Shown here: positions 8,293-18,300 of the stretch, piece by piece
How positions within the stretch are numbered: position 1 is the stretch's first letter
Layout: the number at the start of each line of letters is the position of its first letter
Origin: JAGNGI01 sp035448825
GTDB taxonomy: Bacteria; Fidelibacterota; UBA2242
Assembly: GCA_035448825.1 (NCBI GenBank)
Contig: DAOTJS010000002.1
Coordinates: 174,120-238,119, forward strand
Reading direction: 5' to 3'
Length of the DNA stretch: 64,000 nt
Program-made: the position numbers and the translations under genes
The notes under the pieces: model-generated
What the model was told of the DNA's origin: nothing
The model's database searches: none
Seen by the model: only the letters and a program-made list of their open reading frames with translations

Positions 8293-10224
8293 TTATATAT
8301 CCAGATTCTTGACGTATTTAGCGTTTTTTTGAATAAACTGTCGCCGTGGTTCAACATCGCCACCCATTAGAATAGAGAAGGTGCGATCAGCAGCAGCGGC
8401 TTCTTCTATAGTAATTTTCAATAACGTTCGGGTTTCGGGATTCATCGTTGTGCTCCACAACTGCTCCGGATTCATTTCGCCCAGTCCCTTATAGCGCTGT
8501 ATATCTATTTTAGCCGCTGTGTCTTTTGCAAATCTCTTGCTCAAAATCTCAAGTTCATCGTCATCGTAAGCATAATATTCTTGCTTCTTATAGACAACTT
8601 TATACAGGGGCGGTTGGGCAATGTAGATATGTCCATCCTCTATCAACTTGGGCAGGTAGCGGAAGAAAAATGTCAATAGAAGAGTGCGTATGTGACTACC
8701 GTCCACATCGGCATCAGTCATAATGATGATTTTATTGTAGCGCAATTTTTGAATATCGAATTCGTCTTCACCGAAACCGGTCCCAAGGGCTGTAATCATT
8801 GTACGGATTTCTTCGTTACTCAAAACCCTGTCAATGCGTGTTTTTTCAACGTTTATAATTTTACCTCGCAATGGTAGAATAGCCTGATAACGCCGGTCAC
8901 GCCCTTGTTTGGCGCTACCCCCGGCGGAATCGCCTTCGACCAAAAACAATTCACACATTGATGGATCTTTAGTAGAACAATCAGCCAATTTCCCGGGCAA
9001 GTTCCCAATATCCAGCGCACTTTTCCGGCGCGTCAATTCACGGGCTTTGCGAGCGGCTTCACGAGAGCGAGCCGCATTCAGACTTTTCTCGATAATCCGA
9101 CGCCCTTGAGTGGGATTACGTTCCAGGTATTCAGATAAGCTTTCGGAAACGATCGAATCTACAATGCCTTTGACTTCCGAATTGCCGAGCTTGGTTTTAG
9201 TCTGTCCTTCAAATTGCGGCTCGGGAACTTTGACGCTAATTACCGCAGTCAGACCTTCGCGCACATCATCACCAGATAACTGAAATGATTCTTTTTTGAA
9301 AAGATTATTCTTCTGAGCGTAGTTATTCAGGGTACGAGTCAACGCTGTCTTGAAGCCGACTAAATGAGTTCCCCCTTCAATTGTGTTGATATTGTTAACA
9401 AAGGTGAAAATGTTTTCGTTGTAGGAATTATTATACTGCATCGCAAATTCGACAAAAACGCCATCTTCTTCCTTTTCGGCTGTAATCGGTTTCTCGATAA
9501 TAGCCGGACGGGTCTCGTCCAGAAACTCCACAAACTCTGCCAGCCCACCTTTATAGTGAAACTTACCTTCATTCTTATCGCGCTCATCAATCAAAACGAT
9601 CTCTAAACCACGATTTAGAAAAGCAAGTTCACGACAGCGATGTTCGAGGATCTCATATTCATACTCTATTTTCTTGAATACCTCTTCATCGGCTTTAAAC
9701 CTGACGAGGGTGCCATGCTTATTTGTTTTGCCGACTGGTTGAACTTCACTGGTAGGTATTCCCCGAGCATAACTTTGGGTATAAATTTTGCCATCACGGT
9801 ACACTTCGACTTTCATCCACTCCGAAAGCGCATTGACTACGGAAACGCCGACCCCATGAAGTCCACCGGACACCTTATAGGAACCTTTATCAAACTTGCC
9901 GCCGGCATGCAGAATTGTCATCACGACCTCAAGAGCCGATTTCTTTTCCTCTTTGTGAATATCTATTGGGATACCGCGCCCATTATCCAACACGCTAACC
10001 GAATTATCCTCATGGATAGTCACTACAATCCGGTTACAGAAGCCACCCAACGCCTCGTCAATAGAGTTATCAATTACCTCAAAAGCCAGGTGATGCAGAC
10101 CGCGTTTGCCAGTATCACCAATGTACATCGCTGGACGTTTTCGGACCGCATCTAATCCTTTGAGAACTGTAATCTTTTCGGCACCATAATCAGTGGTAGC
10201 GTCCGTTATCTTAATTTCACTCAC
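8293..10224 (-). CDS. gyrB: DNA gyrase subunit B
   Basis: The 643-residue protein has the GHKL ATPase fold (AFEVIDNSIDEALGG near residue 50; VLDNGRGIP near 80), a transducer domain, and a TOPRIM domain (LFLVEGDSAGGSAKQGRDR; DADVDGSHIRTLLLTFFFR). The C-terminal GyrB signature RYKGLGEMNPEQLWSTTM is complete. It lacks the ~170-residue insert of gammaproteobacterial GyrB, as most phyla do. It forms the A2B2 gyrase with the adjacent gyrA product. Its ATG overlaps the stop of the upstream DciA-like gene by four bases. Confidence 0.98.
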   Translation of the reverse strand: MSEIKITDATTDYGAEKITVLKGLDAVRKRPAMYIGDTGKRGLHHLAFEVIDNSIDEALGGFCNRIVVTIHEDNSVSVLDNGRGIPIDIHKEEKKSALEVVMTILHAGGKFDKGSYKVSGGLHGVGVSVVNALSEWMKVEVYRDGKIYTQSYARGIPTSEVQPVGKTNKHGTLVRFKADEEVFKKIEYEYEILEHRCRELAFLNRGLEIVLIDERDKNEGKFHYKGGLAEFVEFLDETRPAIIEKPITAEKEEDGVFVEFAMQYNNSYNENIFTFVNNINTIEGGTHLVGFKTALTRTLNNYAQKNNLFKKESFQLSGDDVREGLTAVISVKVPEPQFEGQTKTKLGNSEVKGIVDSIVSESLSEYLERNPTQGRRIIEKSLNAARSREAARKARELTRRKSALDIGNLPGKLADCSTKDPSMCELFLVEGDSAGGSAKQGRDRRYQAILPLRGKIINVEKTRIDRVLSNEEIRTMITALGTGFGEDEFDIQKLRYNKIIIMTDADVDGSHIRTLLLTFFFRYLPKLIEDGHIYIAQPPLYKVVYKKQEYYAYDDDELEILSKRFAKDTAAKIDIQRYKGLGEMNPEQLWSTTMNPETRTLLKITIEEAAAADRTFSILMGGDVEPRRQFIQKNAKYVKNLDI

Positions 10225-10502
10225 CGTAAGACAATCTCCTTAATCTGAGCATTCTTTAGTTGATTATTTACCTTTTTTAATATTTCTTCTTTACGAAAGT
10301 TTAACTCGTTGCGCCAAACCGGTGAATCAACCCTGACAATCAATTTGTTATAGGCGACTTTTTCCGGTGTAGCATGCTTAGCAATGACCTCTCCCACAAT
10401 GTCGCGCCAGATGAAAAAAACTTCATTCTGACGAACCGGTTTCTCGATTCCATAAATCTTCAGCATTTTGGCAATAGCCGCACCGAGGGATTCCATTTTC
10501 AA
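10221..10502 (-). CDS. DciA/DUF721 family protein, likely replicative helicase loader
   Basis: This 93-residue protein has the DUF721 layout: an N-terminal helix, the FFIWRDIVGEVIAKHATPE block, then the beta-strand and helix pair KLIVRVDSPVWRNELNFRKEEIL. DciA is the ancestral loader or operator of DnaB helicase in bacteria without DnaC or DnaI. Location between recF and gyrB, with four-base overlaps at both ends, is the classic position for the family. It is shorter than many DciA proteins and consists almost entirely of the KH-like core. Confidence 0.85.
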   Translation of the reverse strand: MKMESLGAAIAKMLKIYGIEKPVRQNEVFFIWRDIVGEVIAKHATPEKVAYNKLIVRVDSPVWRNELNFRKEEILKKVNNQLKNAQIKEIVLR

Positions 10503-11614
10503 GCCACTCCCGGTGTCAGGTTAATAATCTTGTATTTATTAACATTATCAAGAAAACCATACTTGCGTAACATCTTGACATCTGTGGAAGTAATCAACGC
10601 CTGGTTTTTGTCGCCGATTTCCTCGACAATTTTGCGACAATGTTTATTATCTAAAAAGGCAAAGAGATCATCCAATAAAAATATTATTTCTTCGGCTTTT
10701 CGGCTCTCGATATATATTCCCTCGGCTAATTTTAAAGATATTAGAGCTAATTTATGCTCACCTTGGGAACCGATCTGGCGAATGTCTCTCCCATTATAAT
10801 TGATAATAATTTCATCTAAATGAGGTCCGCAAGAGGTACGGCCAGTAATCAGATCGCGATTGAATTTATCTCTTAAGTTTTGGTTAAACATATAAATAAA
10901 ATTATCAGGATTAGCTTTGATATTATATTTTATGTCAATGCCTATTTCTCCGTTGATATGGGTGATTCTTGAAAAAACCGTCTTTAAAATCGGGTCCATA
11001 TCTGTAATGAATGCCTGTCGCCCGATTAATAACCTTTGGCCAAGTTTGGCTAAAATCTCGTCTTGTGCTTCAAAATAAGCATCATAGTGGAGATGTTTTT
11101 TTTCTCGGTATTGGTTAAGGACGACATTTCTTTGAGTAATTCGACGCCGATATTCGATCAATGCTAGAAAGTAATCACGATCTGTTTGCGATATTATCCG
11201 ATTGACAAAATTACGGCGTTCGGCGGGACTACCCTCTGTAATTTTCTGCAAGCCTGGAGATAAAATAACAACAGGAGCATAACCAACAATATCAGTGTAT
11301 CTTCTAATTATATTTTTATTCAATAAAAAACTACGACCGTCTTTTCTTGAATAATTCATATTAAACAAAATTTTTTGGTTATGATTGTCTATAAGTTCAC
11401 CAAAAATATTGAAATAGTCACTCTGGTAATTAACTGATTCGTTATCATTGTTCGTGCGAAAACTTTTTGTCAGGGATAAGTAATGGATAGCTTCAAGTAT
11501 GGATGTTTTTCCGCTTCCATTGTCTCCATTTATAAAATTAGTTTTTTCATGAAATTCAAAAACAGAATCAGTATATTTTCTAAAATTTACAAGTCTCAAA
11601 TTTCTCAATACCAT
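10499..11614 (-). CDS. recF: DNA replication and repair protein RecF
   Basis: The Walker A motif is at residues 30-38 (GDNGSGKTS), with the following helix and loop SILEAIHYLSLTKSFR typical of RecF. The ABC-type signature region appears as QIGSQGEHKLALISLKLAEG, and Walker B as EIIFLLDDLFAFLD. RecF is an SMC-like ATPase that loads RecA at gaps through RecOR. The length of 371 residues is normal. It follows dnaN by 40 bases and overlaps the DciA gene by four bases, so it belongs to the dnaN-recF-gyrBA cluster. Confidence 0.97.
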   Translation of the reverse strand: MVLRNLRLVNFRKYTDSVFEFHEKTNFINGDNGSGKTSILEAIHYLSLTKSFRTNNDNESVNYQSDYFNIFGELIDNHNQKILFNMNYSRKDGRSFLLNKNIIRRYTDIVGYAPVVILSPGLQKITEGSPAERRNFVNRIISQTDRDYFLALIEYRRRITQRNVVLNQYREKKHLHYDAYFEAQDEILAKLGQRLLIGRQAFITDMDPILKTVFSRITHINGEIGIDIKYNIKANPDNFIYMFNQNLRDKFNRDLITGRTSCGPHLDEIIINYNGRDIRQIGSQGEHKLALISLKLAEGIYIESRKAEEIIFLLDDLFAFLDNKHCRKIVEEIGDKNQALITSTDVKMLRKYGFLDNVNKYKIINLTPGVA

Positions 11615-11654
11615 TAATAATCATCTTTAGTAGAAAAGATATGGTAAAAATTTA

Positions 11655-12770
11655 TCACTCACTCAGCCTGATCGGCATCAAAAGCATAATCAATTCTTCG
11701 TTTTCTTCCTGATTTTCCGGTAAAACCAGGCTGGCGCTTACTGGGGTTTTTAACTTCACCATTACTTGCTTAGTATCTATATTTCTGACAATTTCACGGA
11801 GATATTCGGCATTAAATCCGATTGCCATATCCTCACCATCGTAGTTTACATCAAGTATCTCATCGGCGGATGACATCGTTTCTAAATCAACTGTGCTAAT
11901 CTTCGAGGTTTCGCGATTTAAGTTGACTGATATTTGATGAGTCGTCTTATTAGAAAATATGGATACCCTTTTCAAAGCCGTTGACAGATAATCAACATCG
12001 GCTACCAATAATTTATCATTATCTTTTGGAATAACGCTCTCATAATCCGGAAAACGTTCGTCTATTATCCTGGAAAGTATTAAAGTCGAATTACTCTCCA
12101 TCATTATGTGATTTTCACTGATAATTAAATTAACATTATTATCATCGGTAAGGTAGGTATTAATCAAGTTAAGGAATTTCACAGGCACGATTATTTGTCG
12201 CTCATATTCCGGTGAACTAAAATCTCTTCTATTAATATATACCAAACGGTGACCATCCGTTGCTACCGATATGAGTTCATTATGTTTAACTTCAAATAAT
12301 ACACCTGTCATAGAAGGCTTGAGTTCATCTTTGCCAACCGCAAATACCGTTTTCTGAATAATCCTTGACAGAATCTTACCATTTATTACGATATTGCTTT
12401 GGTTGGTAATATTCGGTAAAGATGGAAATTCTTCCCCTGGTCTTCCCATAATCTTATATTTTCCTTTACCGGCCGAAATTTTTATTTCGCCTTCTTCGGA
12501 AGCAACAAAAGTTAGTTCTCCTTCTCTAATCTCACTTACTATTTCTTGTATAATTCGAGAAGGAACCGCAATACTTCCATCTTCTTGTCCATTAACCTGA
12601 AATGTTGTACTTAAAGTAATTTCAATATCGGAGGCTCTTAGAGTTAAATTTGAGTTTTTTAACATAAAGAGAATACTATTCAATATAGGCATGGTAGTTC
12701 TGGCGGGTGTTACTCTTGATACCTTATTAAGGTTGGAAAGAAGTAAATTTTGGTTAACAGAAAACTGCAT
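11655..12770 (-). CDS. dnaN: DNA polymerase III sliding clamp (beta subunit)
   Basis: This 371-residue protein has the three-domain clamp fold. The N-terminal block ARTTMPILNSILFMLKNSNL, the central VSVATDGHRLVYI-like segment (ISVATDGHRLVYINRR) and the C-terminal ending LIMLLMPIRLSE are all recognisable. The clamp tethers polymerase III and other partners to DNA. An AAGGAGAT ribosome-binding site sits seven bases before the ATG, and a good sigma-70-like promoter lies 37 bases upstream. It opens the leftward replication operon dnaN-recF-DciA-gyrB-gyrA. Confidence 0.97.
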   Translation of the reverse strand: MQFSVNQNLLLSNLNKVSRVTPARTTMPILNSILFMLKNSNLTLRASDIEITLSTTFQVNGQEDGSIAVPSRIIQEIVSEIREGELTFVASEEGEIKISAGKGKYKIMGRPGEEFPSLPNITNQSNIVINGKILSRIIQKTVFAVGKDELKPSMTGVLFEVKHNELISVATDGHRLVYINRRDFSSPEYERQIIVPVKFLNLINTYLTDDNNVNLIISENHIMMESNSTLILSRIIDERFPDYESVIPKDNDKLLVADVDYLSTALKRVSIFSNKTTHQISVNLNRETSKISTVDLETMSSADEILDVNYDGEDMAIGFNAEYLREIVRNIDTKQVMVKLKTPVSASLVLPENQEENEELIMLLMPIRLSE

Positions 12771-12806
12771 GTTTTATCTCCTTACTTTTAATATTTTCAT
12801 AATGAG

Positions 12807-12835
12807 ATTTTATCAAAAAATACTCTATTTTACAA
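12807..12835 (-). promoter_or_regulatory. Sigma-70-like promoter of dnaN
   Basis: On the minus strand a TTGTAA (-35) at 12830-12835 is separated by 17 bases from TAAAAT (-10) at 12807-12812. The -10 lies 37 bases before the dnaN start codon. Both hexamers are one or two bases from consensus and the spacing is ideal. This is read directly from sequence; the start site is untested. Confidence 0.55.
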
Positions 12836-13089
12836 GTATTTTAACCCAAAAATTTAAAAGAGTTTTCTACGTATTATCTTTTACTGAAAGATATACAAAC
12901 TTACTATGTATATAGTAGATGTTAGTTTGTTGATAACAAGAAAAAAGCCGCTGAAAAAAAAGGCGTAAAACTAAAAAATATAATGTTGATTATTTGTTGA
13001 TTTCTATAAACCGGGATAAAATCACTATAGAATAGATAAGACGAGAAAATAAATAAATTATTAACCAACAATTAAAATAGTGTTAACAA
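12836..13089. other. AT-rich dnaN-upstream intergenic region with DnaA-box-like sites
   Basis: No gene is visible. The region is very AT-rich and holds one TGTTGATAA (12928-12936, one mismatch from the DnaA box TGTGGATAA), embedded in the near-palindrome TTGTTGATAACAA. Two looser relatives follow, TGTTGATTA at 12984-12992 and TGTTGATTT at 12995-13003. It could be a secondary DnaA-binding locus or part of dnaN regulation. The main origin candidate is upstream of dnaA. Confidence 0.35.
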
Positions 13090-14358
13090 TCAATAATTGA
13101 CCTTAATATCAATAAACATGTCCTTTTTCAGCTTGCTTAACCATTCCTGATATAATTGATTTTTTTTAAATTCTAATGCGTATTTTTCGATAGTCGGCCA
13201 GGTATCATCATAAATGTTGTTAAGTTTTAAAATATAGTATCCTGGCGATGATTCAAAAACAGGACTAATATCTCCAACATTCATAATACTTAGAATTTTA
13301 ACAAAGTCGCTATTTTGAATTTGGTTTAGCGGAATACGACGGATGCGCCCTAGGGTAGTTTTAGCGTTTGGTTCGTCGCTATATTTCACTACTGCGGAAT
13401 CGAATGAAATTTCATTGTTAATAATTTTAGTACGAATGCTATCGGCAAAGCGATAACGGTCTTCAAAATTTTTATCGGATGTCTTTATCTTGATTAAAAT
13501 ATGACGAACATTTATGCTTTCTCCTTTTCGATCAACCATCTGGATTATGTGATAGCCGAAGTCGGTTCTAATTACATTACTAATTTCACCAGGTGAAAGC
13601 GAAAAAGCCACTTCTTCAAAACTCTTAATGAAGGCGCCGCGCTTTATATATCCCAAATCGCCTCCGTACTTTGCACTAGCCTCGTCCTCAGAGTAATTTT
13701 TAGCCAGCTCTTCGAAATCATATCCATTTTTTATTAAGGTGTAGAGCGAATCAATTAATTTTTTGGCAACCATTTCTTCTTCGGGGCCAGGATTGACTTT
13801 GAACAAAATTGTGCTAAAATCAAGCGACGGAGGAATTGGGGGCAGGCTATCCTTATAAGTTTGGTAAAAAGCTTCTACTTCAGGTCGCGAAATAGTTACT
13901 TTGCTAAATTTTTCTGTCCGCATTTTTTCGACAATCATCTGGTTTTTAAAAATTGGACGATAGTCTTTTTTTATTTTACTGATGGGGCTTCCCATCAATA
14001 ACTCGAGATTTTCGACTGAACCGACCTGCTCAACGAGCATATCAAGGCGTTGATTAATTGCGTTTTCTACATCGCGATCTTTGACCTCAACAGTTTCTAT
14101 TCGAGCTTGTTCAAGGATAACATTCTCATCAATGAGAGAATTGAGGACATTACGTTTGATTGTATTGAACATTGCCACATTACGGTTAGGATCAATATTC
14201 ATCTGTGATGCCGTAATCAACGCTACTTGCTCCACCTCGCTTATGAGGATAATGTTTTCACCGACAATCGCAGCAATACCGTCAATTATAGTCTGTGCGA
14301 AAAGCAGGGTAGAAATGAGTATTGTGGGAAAGAATATTTTAGTTTTATTGATTTTCAT
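13090..14358 (-). CDS. SurA-like periplasmic peptidyl-prolyl isomerase/chaperone
   Basis: A signal peptide of about 22 residues is followed by a SurA N-domain-like helical region (IDGIAAIVGENIILISEVEQ) and two parvulin (PPIC) domains, at about 175-275 (KYGGDLGYIKRGAFIKSFE; DFGYHIIQMVDRKG) and 280-385 (VRHILIKIKTSDKN; SPGYYILKLNN). This is the SurA layout, at 422 residues, and implies a role in outer-membrane protein biogenesis in the periplasm. Its ATG overlaps the stop of the neighbouring parvulin lipoprotein by four bases, so the two are co-translated. Confidence 0.9.
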   Translation of the reverse strand: MKINKTKIFFPTILISTLLFAQTIIDGIAAIVGENIILISEVEQVALITASQMNIDPNRNVAMFNTIKRNVLNSLIDENVILEQARIETVEVKDRDVENAINQRLDMLVEQVGSVENLELLMGSPISKIKKDYRPIFKNQMIVEKMRTEKFSKVTISRPEVEAFYQTYKDSLPPIPPSLDFSTILFKVNPGPEEEMVAKKLIDSLYTLIKNGYDFEELAKNYSEDEASAKYGGDLGYIKRGAFIKSFEEVAFSLSPGEISNVIRTDFGYHIIQMVDRKGESINVRHILIKIKTSDKNFEDRYRFADSIRTKIINNEISFDSAVVKYSDEPNAKTTLGRIRRIPLNQIQNSDFVKILSIMNVGDISPVFESSPGYYILKLNNIYDDTWPTIEKYALEFKKNQLYQEWLSKLKKDMFIDIKVNY

Positions 14359-15179
14359 CTGGAGCCTATATAACTTAAAAAATTAGAAATATTTTCATCT
14401 TTTATTTCGTAGTTGGCATTCTGGATAAGGCTATCAACCAGTGCGTCATACTGATCCTGAATTTTCTTCTGAGTCAACATCTGACAAATCTCGTCGCGAA
14501 CCTCATCAATCGTCCGAGTTGTTCCTACGGCGTAGCGCGCAAGCACCTCGACAATATGAAATCCATAGTTTGAAGCGATTGGACCAATAATGGAACGAGG
14601 TGAAGTTTCAAAAATGTTTTGGTCAATCTCTCCCAGAGATTCACCCCGCTTGATAATAGAAGTCTCAAATTTGTACTGGCTATAAAAAGCATCGAGCGCA
14701 TTCTTGTTACGAGTAGTCATAGCCGACTTGATCGCCAAAGCGTCGTTAAAATCCTGTACTAGAACATGGACGACCTTTGCTTCTTCACGATCCCTTGTAA
14801 AACTGTTTTTATTCTTGAGATAATAATCACGGATTTCATCTTCGCTAACAGTAACGTTAGTTTGCAAAAAATATCGTACATAAGAATCTATAGTCAAATC
14901 ACGATAGAAATCAGCCACTTTCGCTCGCACGCCCTCTTCACGGTCAAAATGATATTGGCGGGCTTTCTGGTAGAGAATTTCTTTGTTTACCCAGGTTGAC
15001 ACGATAGAGTTAATGTAATTTTTATCAATATTTTTAGTCATACCTCCATCAGGAAGCATCCGCGTTAGCTCTTCATCAGTTAAATATACATTACCAACCC
15101 GTGCAATATAATTCTCCTTGCGATTGGCACAGAAAGAACAGAATAAGATTAACATAAATAATAAAATGTGGTTGCGCAA
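14355..15179 (-). CDS. Parvulin-type peptidyl-prolyl isomerase lipoprotein
   Basis: The protein has a short hydrophobic leader ending in the lipobox-like LFCSFC, which predicts a lipoprotein. An N-terminal helical chaperone segment and one PPIC domain follow (about residues 130-225 of 274), including AKVVHVLVQDF, RGESLGEIDQNIF and NYGFHIVEVLARY. I chose TTG 15179 because it sits eight bases after GGGGAG and places the hydrophobic stretch at the very N-terminus; a start at 15212 would add eleven polar residues. It probably works with the SurA-like protein encoded directly downstream. Confidence 0.83.
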   Translation of the reverse strand: MRNHILLFMLILFCSFCANRKENYIARVGNVYLTDEELTRMLPDGGMTKNIDKNYINSIVSTWVNKEILYQKARQYHFDREEGVRAKVADFYRDLTIDSYVRYFLQTNVTVSEDEIRDYYLKNKNSFTRDREEAKVVHVLVQDFNDALAIKSAMTTRNKNALDAFYSQYKFETSIIKRGESLGEIDQNIFETSPRSIIGPIASNYGFHIVEVLARYAVGTTRTIDEVRDEICQMLTQKKIQDQYDALVDSLIQNANYEIKDENISNFLSYIGSR

Positions 15180-15325
15180 TTCTACATCTCCCCAACTAAA
15201 ATTATTTATCATAAAAAATCTACAACTTACGTTTTAACGATTGCCTAAAGTTTTGGTTCTAACCTAAATTAAATTCTTCGGGAAAGAGGTTATGTTTTGT
15301 CATCTTTCACAATATTACAAATACA

Positions 15326-18300
15326 CTATAAGTTAAGTGTGCTACCAAGCAGATTCAAGAAACAAGTAATTTTATCGAAATCAAACTTATTTTTGAAATA
15401 TACGATCAAATATAAGGTATTAAAAGGATTGAACTTATAGGATAAACCAAGAACAGCGGCGGTTTTTTGTATGACATTGATAATTTCGATTTCAGTAGAG
15501 GGAACGAATGATTCATCCCAGATCAAACTGGCTGATCCATCGGTAATATTGGCTTTTTTTATTCCAAGTAATGAGGCCAAGAGACGAATCTTACTAATGT
15601 TAAAAAGTGTCATAGCCTCCGATGGTGGCTTGCCATAAATATCCCGAATTTGTTCTGCGATCTCGTCAATAGCAGACAATTCCTCGGCCTGGGATAATTG
15701 ACGATAATATTCCAGTCTCACCGAAGAATCAGATATATAGTCGTCGGGGAAAAAGGCTGGAAGCGGACAAAGCACTTCGGTTTCAGATTTAAACTTTTCG
15801 GGGTGGGTTGGCTGGGTTGATTTGATTTCATCAAGCGCCTCACGCAGAAATTTCATATAGAGCTCATACCCGATCGCTGTTATATTACCGCTTTGCGAAG
15901 TACCTAGAAGATTTCCAGCACCGCGTATTTCAAGGTCTTGAAGCGCCACGCTATAACCGGAACCGAGCGCGGTGTGTTTCTTGATAGTCTGGAGTTTTCT
16001 GAGGGCGTCCGGTTTAATGCGAGACGGCTCGGGAACGATCAAATAAGCGTAAGCCCGGCGACTGCTTCTACCAACTCGCCCGCGCAATTGATATAATTGC
16101 GCGAGACCATAGTGATGAGCCTGGTTGATGAAAATTGTATTGGCATTGGGAATGTCAATGCCTGATTCTATGATTGTAGTCGTGACCAGCACATTGATTT
16201 CATTTTTAATGAAAGCCGCCATAGTCTTTTCAAGTTCCCTTTCGTTCATTTGCCCATGAACGTAATCTATGCTGATTTCCGGAATAGCGAGAGCAAGTTT
16301 ATGACTGAGAGCGGCAATAGATTTAATATCATTATGAACGAAAAATACCTGCCCGCCACGGTTCATCTCCCGCAATATCGCCTTTTTAATGATGTTCATA
16401 TCAAAGGTGATGACTTCAGTGATTACCGGAAGGCGAGAGATTGGTGGGGTATTGATAATGGAAAAATCGCGCGCTCCAATTAGGGAAAAATTTAATGACC
16501 GTGGTATCGGAGTCGCAGATAAGGCAAGAACATCCACCGATTCGCGTAAAAATTTAATTCGCTCTTTATCTTTAACGCCGAAACGATGTTCTTCGTCAAT
16601 AATCAATAGACCTAAATCTTTAAAACTGACATCTTTTGACAATAATCGGTGAGTACCAATGACAATATCAATTTTGCCTGCCGAAAGATCGCTAATAATC
16701 TGTGATTGCATTTTGCGTGGTACGAATCGTGATAAAAGCGCTATTTTTATCGGATATTTCTGTAAGCGTTGACTAAAAACGGCATAATGTTGATCGGCCA
16801 AAATGGTAGTAGGTACCAACACCGCCACCTGTTTGGAACCGGACACAGCCTTGAATGAAGCCCGGATAGCTACCTCCGTTTTCCCAAAGCCTACGTCGCC
16901 ACATAAAAGTCGGTCCATCGGTTGGGGTTTTTCCATATCATCTTTAATAGCCCGAATAGCGGAAAGCTGATCAGGAGTTTCTTCATATAAAAACTCCGAT
17001 TCCATTAAAAATTGCAATTCATTATCTGGCGGATAAGCGTAACCCGGAGCGCCCAACCTCTTAGCATAAAGTTCGATTAATTCTTTTGAAATTTCATCTA
17101 TAGCGCGCCGAGTTTTTAATTTAGTACGCTCCCAATCAGTTGTGCCAAGTTTGTTCAGTGGTGGCGGATTTTGGAGATTTCCGGAGTATTTTTGAACATA
17201 ATTGAGCTTTTCGAGCGGTACGAATACTTTGTCACCACCGGCATATTCCAGGCAAAGACATTCGCGCATTGAACCAAAAGCTGAAATTTTATCCAATCCG
17301 GCAAAGCGACCTATTCCATAATTGATATGAACCATTAAATCACCGGGAGATATTTCGTACGGGCTGAATTTTTCGACAGGAAAATCTGAGGAGTATTTTT
17401 TAAAAAAATTTACTCGATGCTCGCGCTTGAAAATCTGGTGGTCGGTATAAAAATACAGCCCCTCTTTGGGTAATTCTGCACCTGCCGAAATAGATGAAAC
17501 GAAGTAACTCAACTTGTCCACTCCCAATAATTCCTTAAGACGCTCAACCTGCACTGAATTAGCGCAAAACAACAAGATTCGAGCGTTTGGCTGAGAGGTA
17601 AGTACTGTCAATAAGTGCTCTTTAAAAGAATTTATTGAATTAGTTTGGGGTTGAGGATTTACTTGGAAAACAACATCTGCAGAAAGCAGGTCGTAATGAC
17701 TAATTAATTTATATGATGACAAACAAGAAAAAATGTCGGCCGAACCTTTCGCTTCTAAGTCCGACAATTTTTCAGCATGCAGACAAAAAATTACAGTGTC
17801 TTTTTTAAGGTAAGAAAAAATATTGGTGGAATTTTGATTATCAAGAGATGAATGGGCCGGTGCTTGAACCGTGAAAGAAGAAAAATTGCAAATCGAGAGC
17901 TGGGAGTCAGGATTAAAAGTGCGAATGGATTCGATCGTATCCCCAAAAAATTCTATTCGATAGGGGCGCAAAGATTCTGGAGGGAAAAAATCAACAATGC
18001 CACCCTTAATGCAATATTCAAATGGGCTCTCCACAGATGGCGCTATGACATAGCCGAGTTGAACAAGATATTCTATAAAAACGTCGCGATTGACCAATTC
18101 GTTGACGTGATAGGTGCGTTTGAGATCAATAAAATCTTTTGCCTTTGGAAATTTATTATTGAGCGAAGAAAAAGTTGCTACAACGATCGTATTTTCCCCG
18201 GAGGAGAGTTTTTGAAGAGTATCGTTGGCGAAATAAGCATTAAGCGATTCCGTGTCAGAAAATAGGTAGGAAGCATTTGGCGGTTCCGGAAGGTAACAAA

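Noticed and set aside
12941..12966. Possible terminator (GCC...GGC with an A/T run) after the SurA-like gene
   Set aside because: The stem is only three base pairs and the region is AT-rich, so it is not distinguishable from chance.
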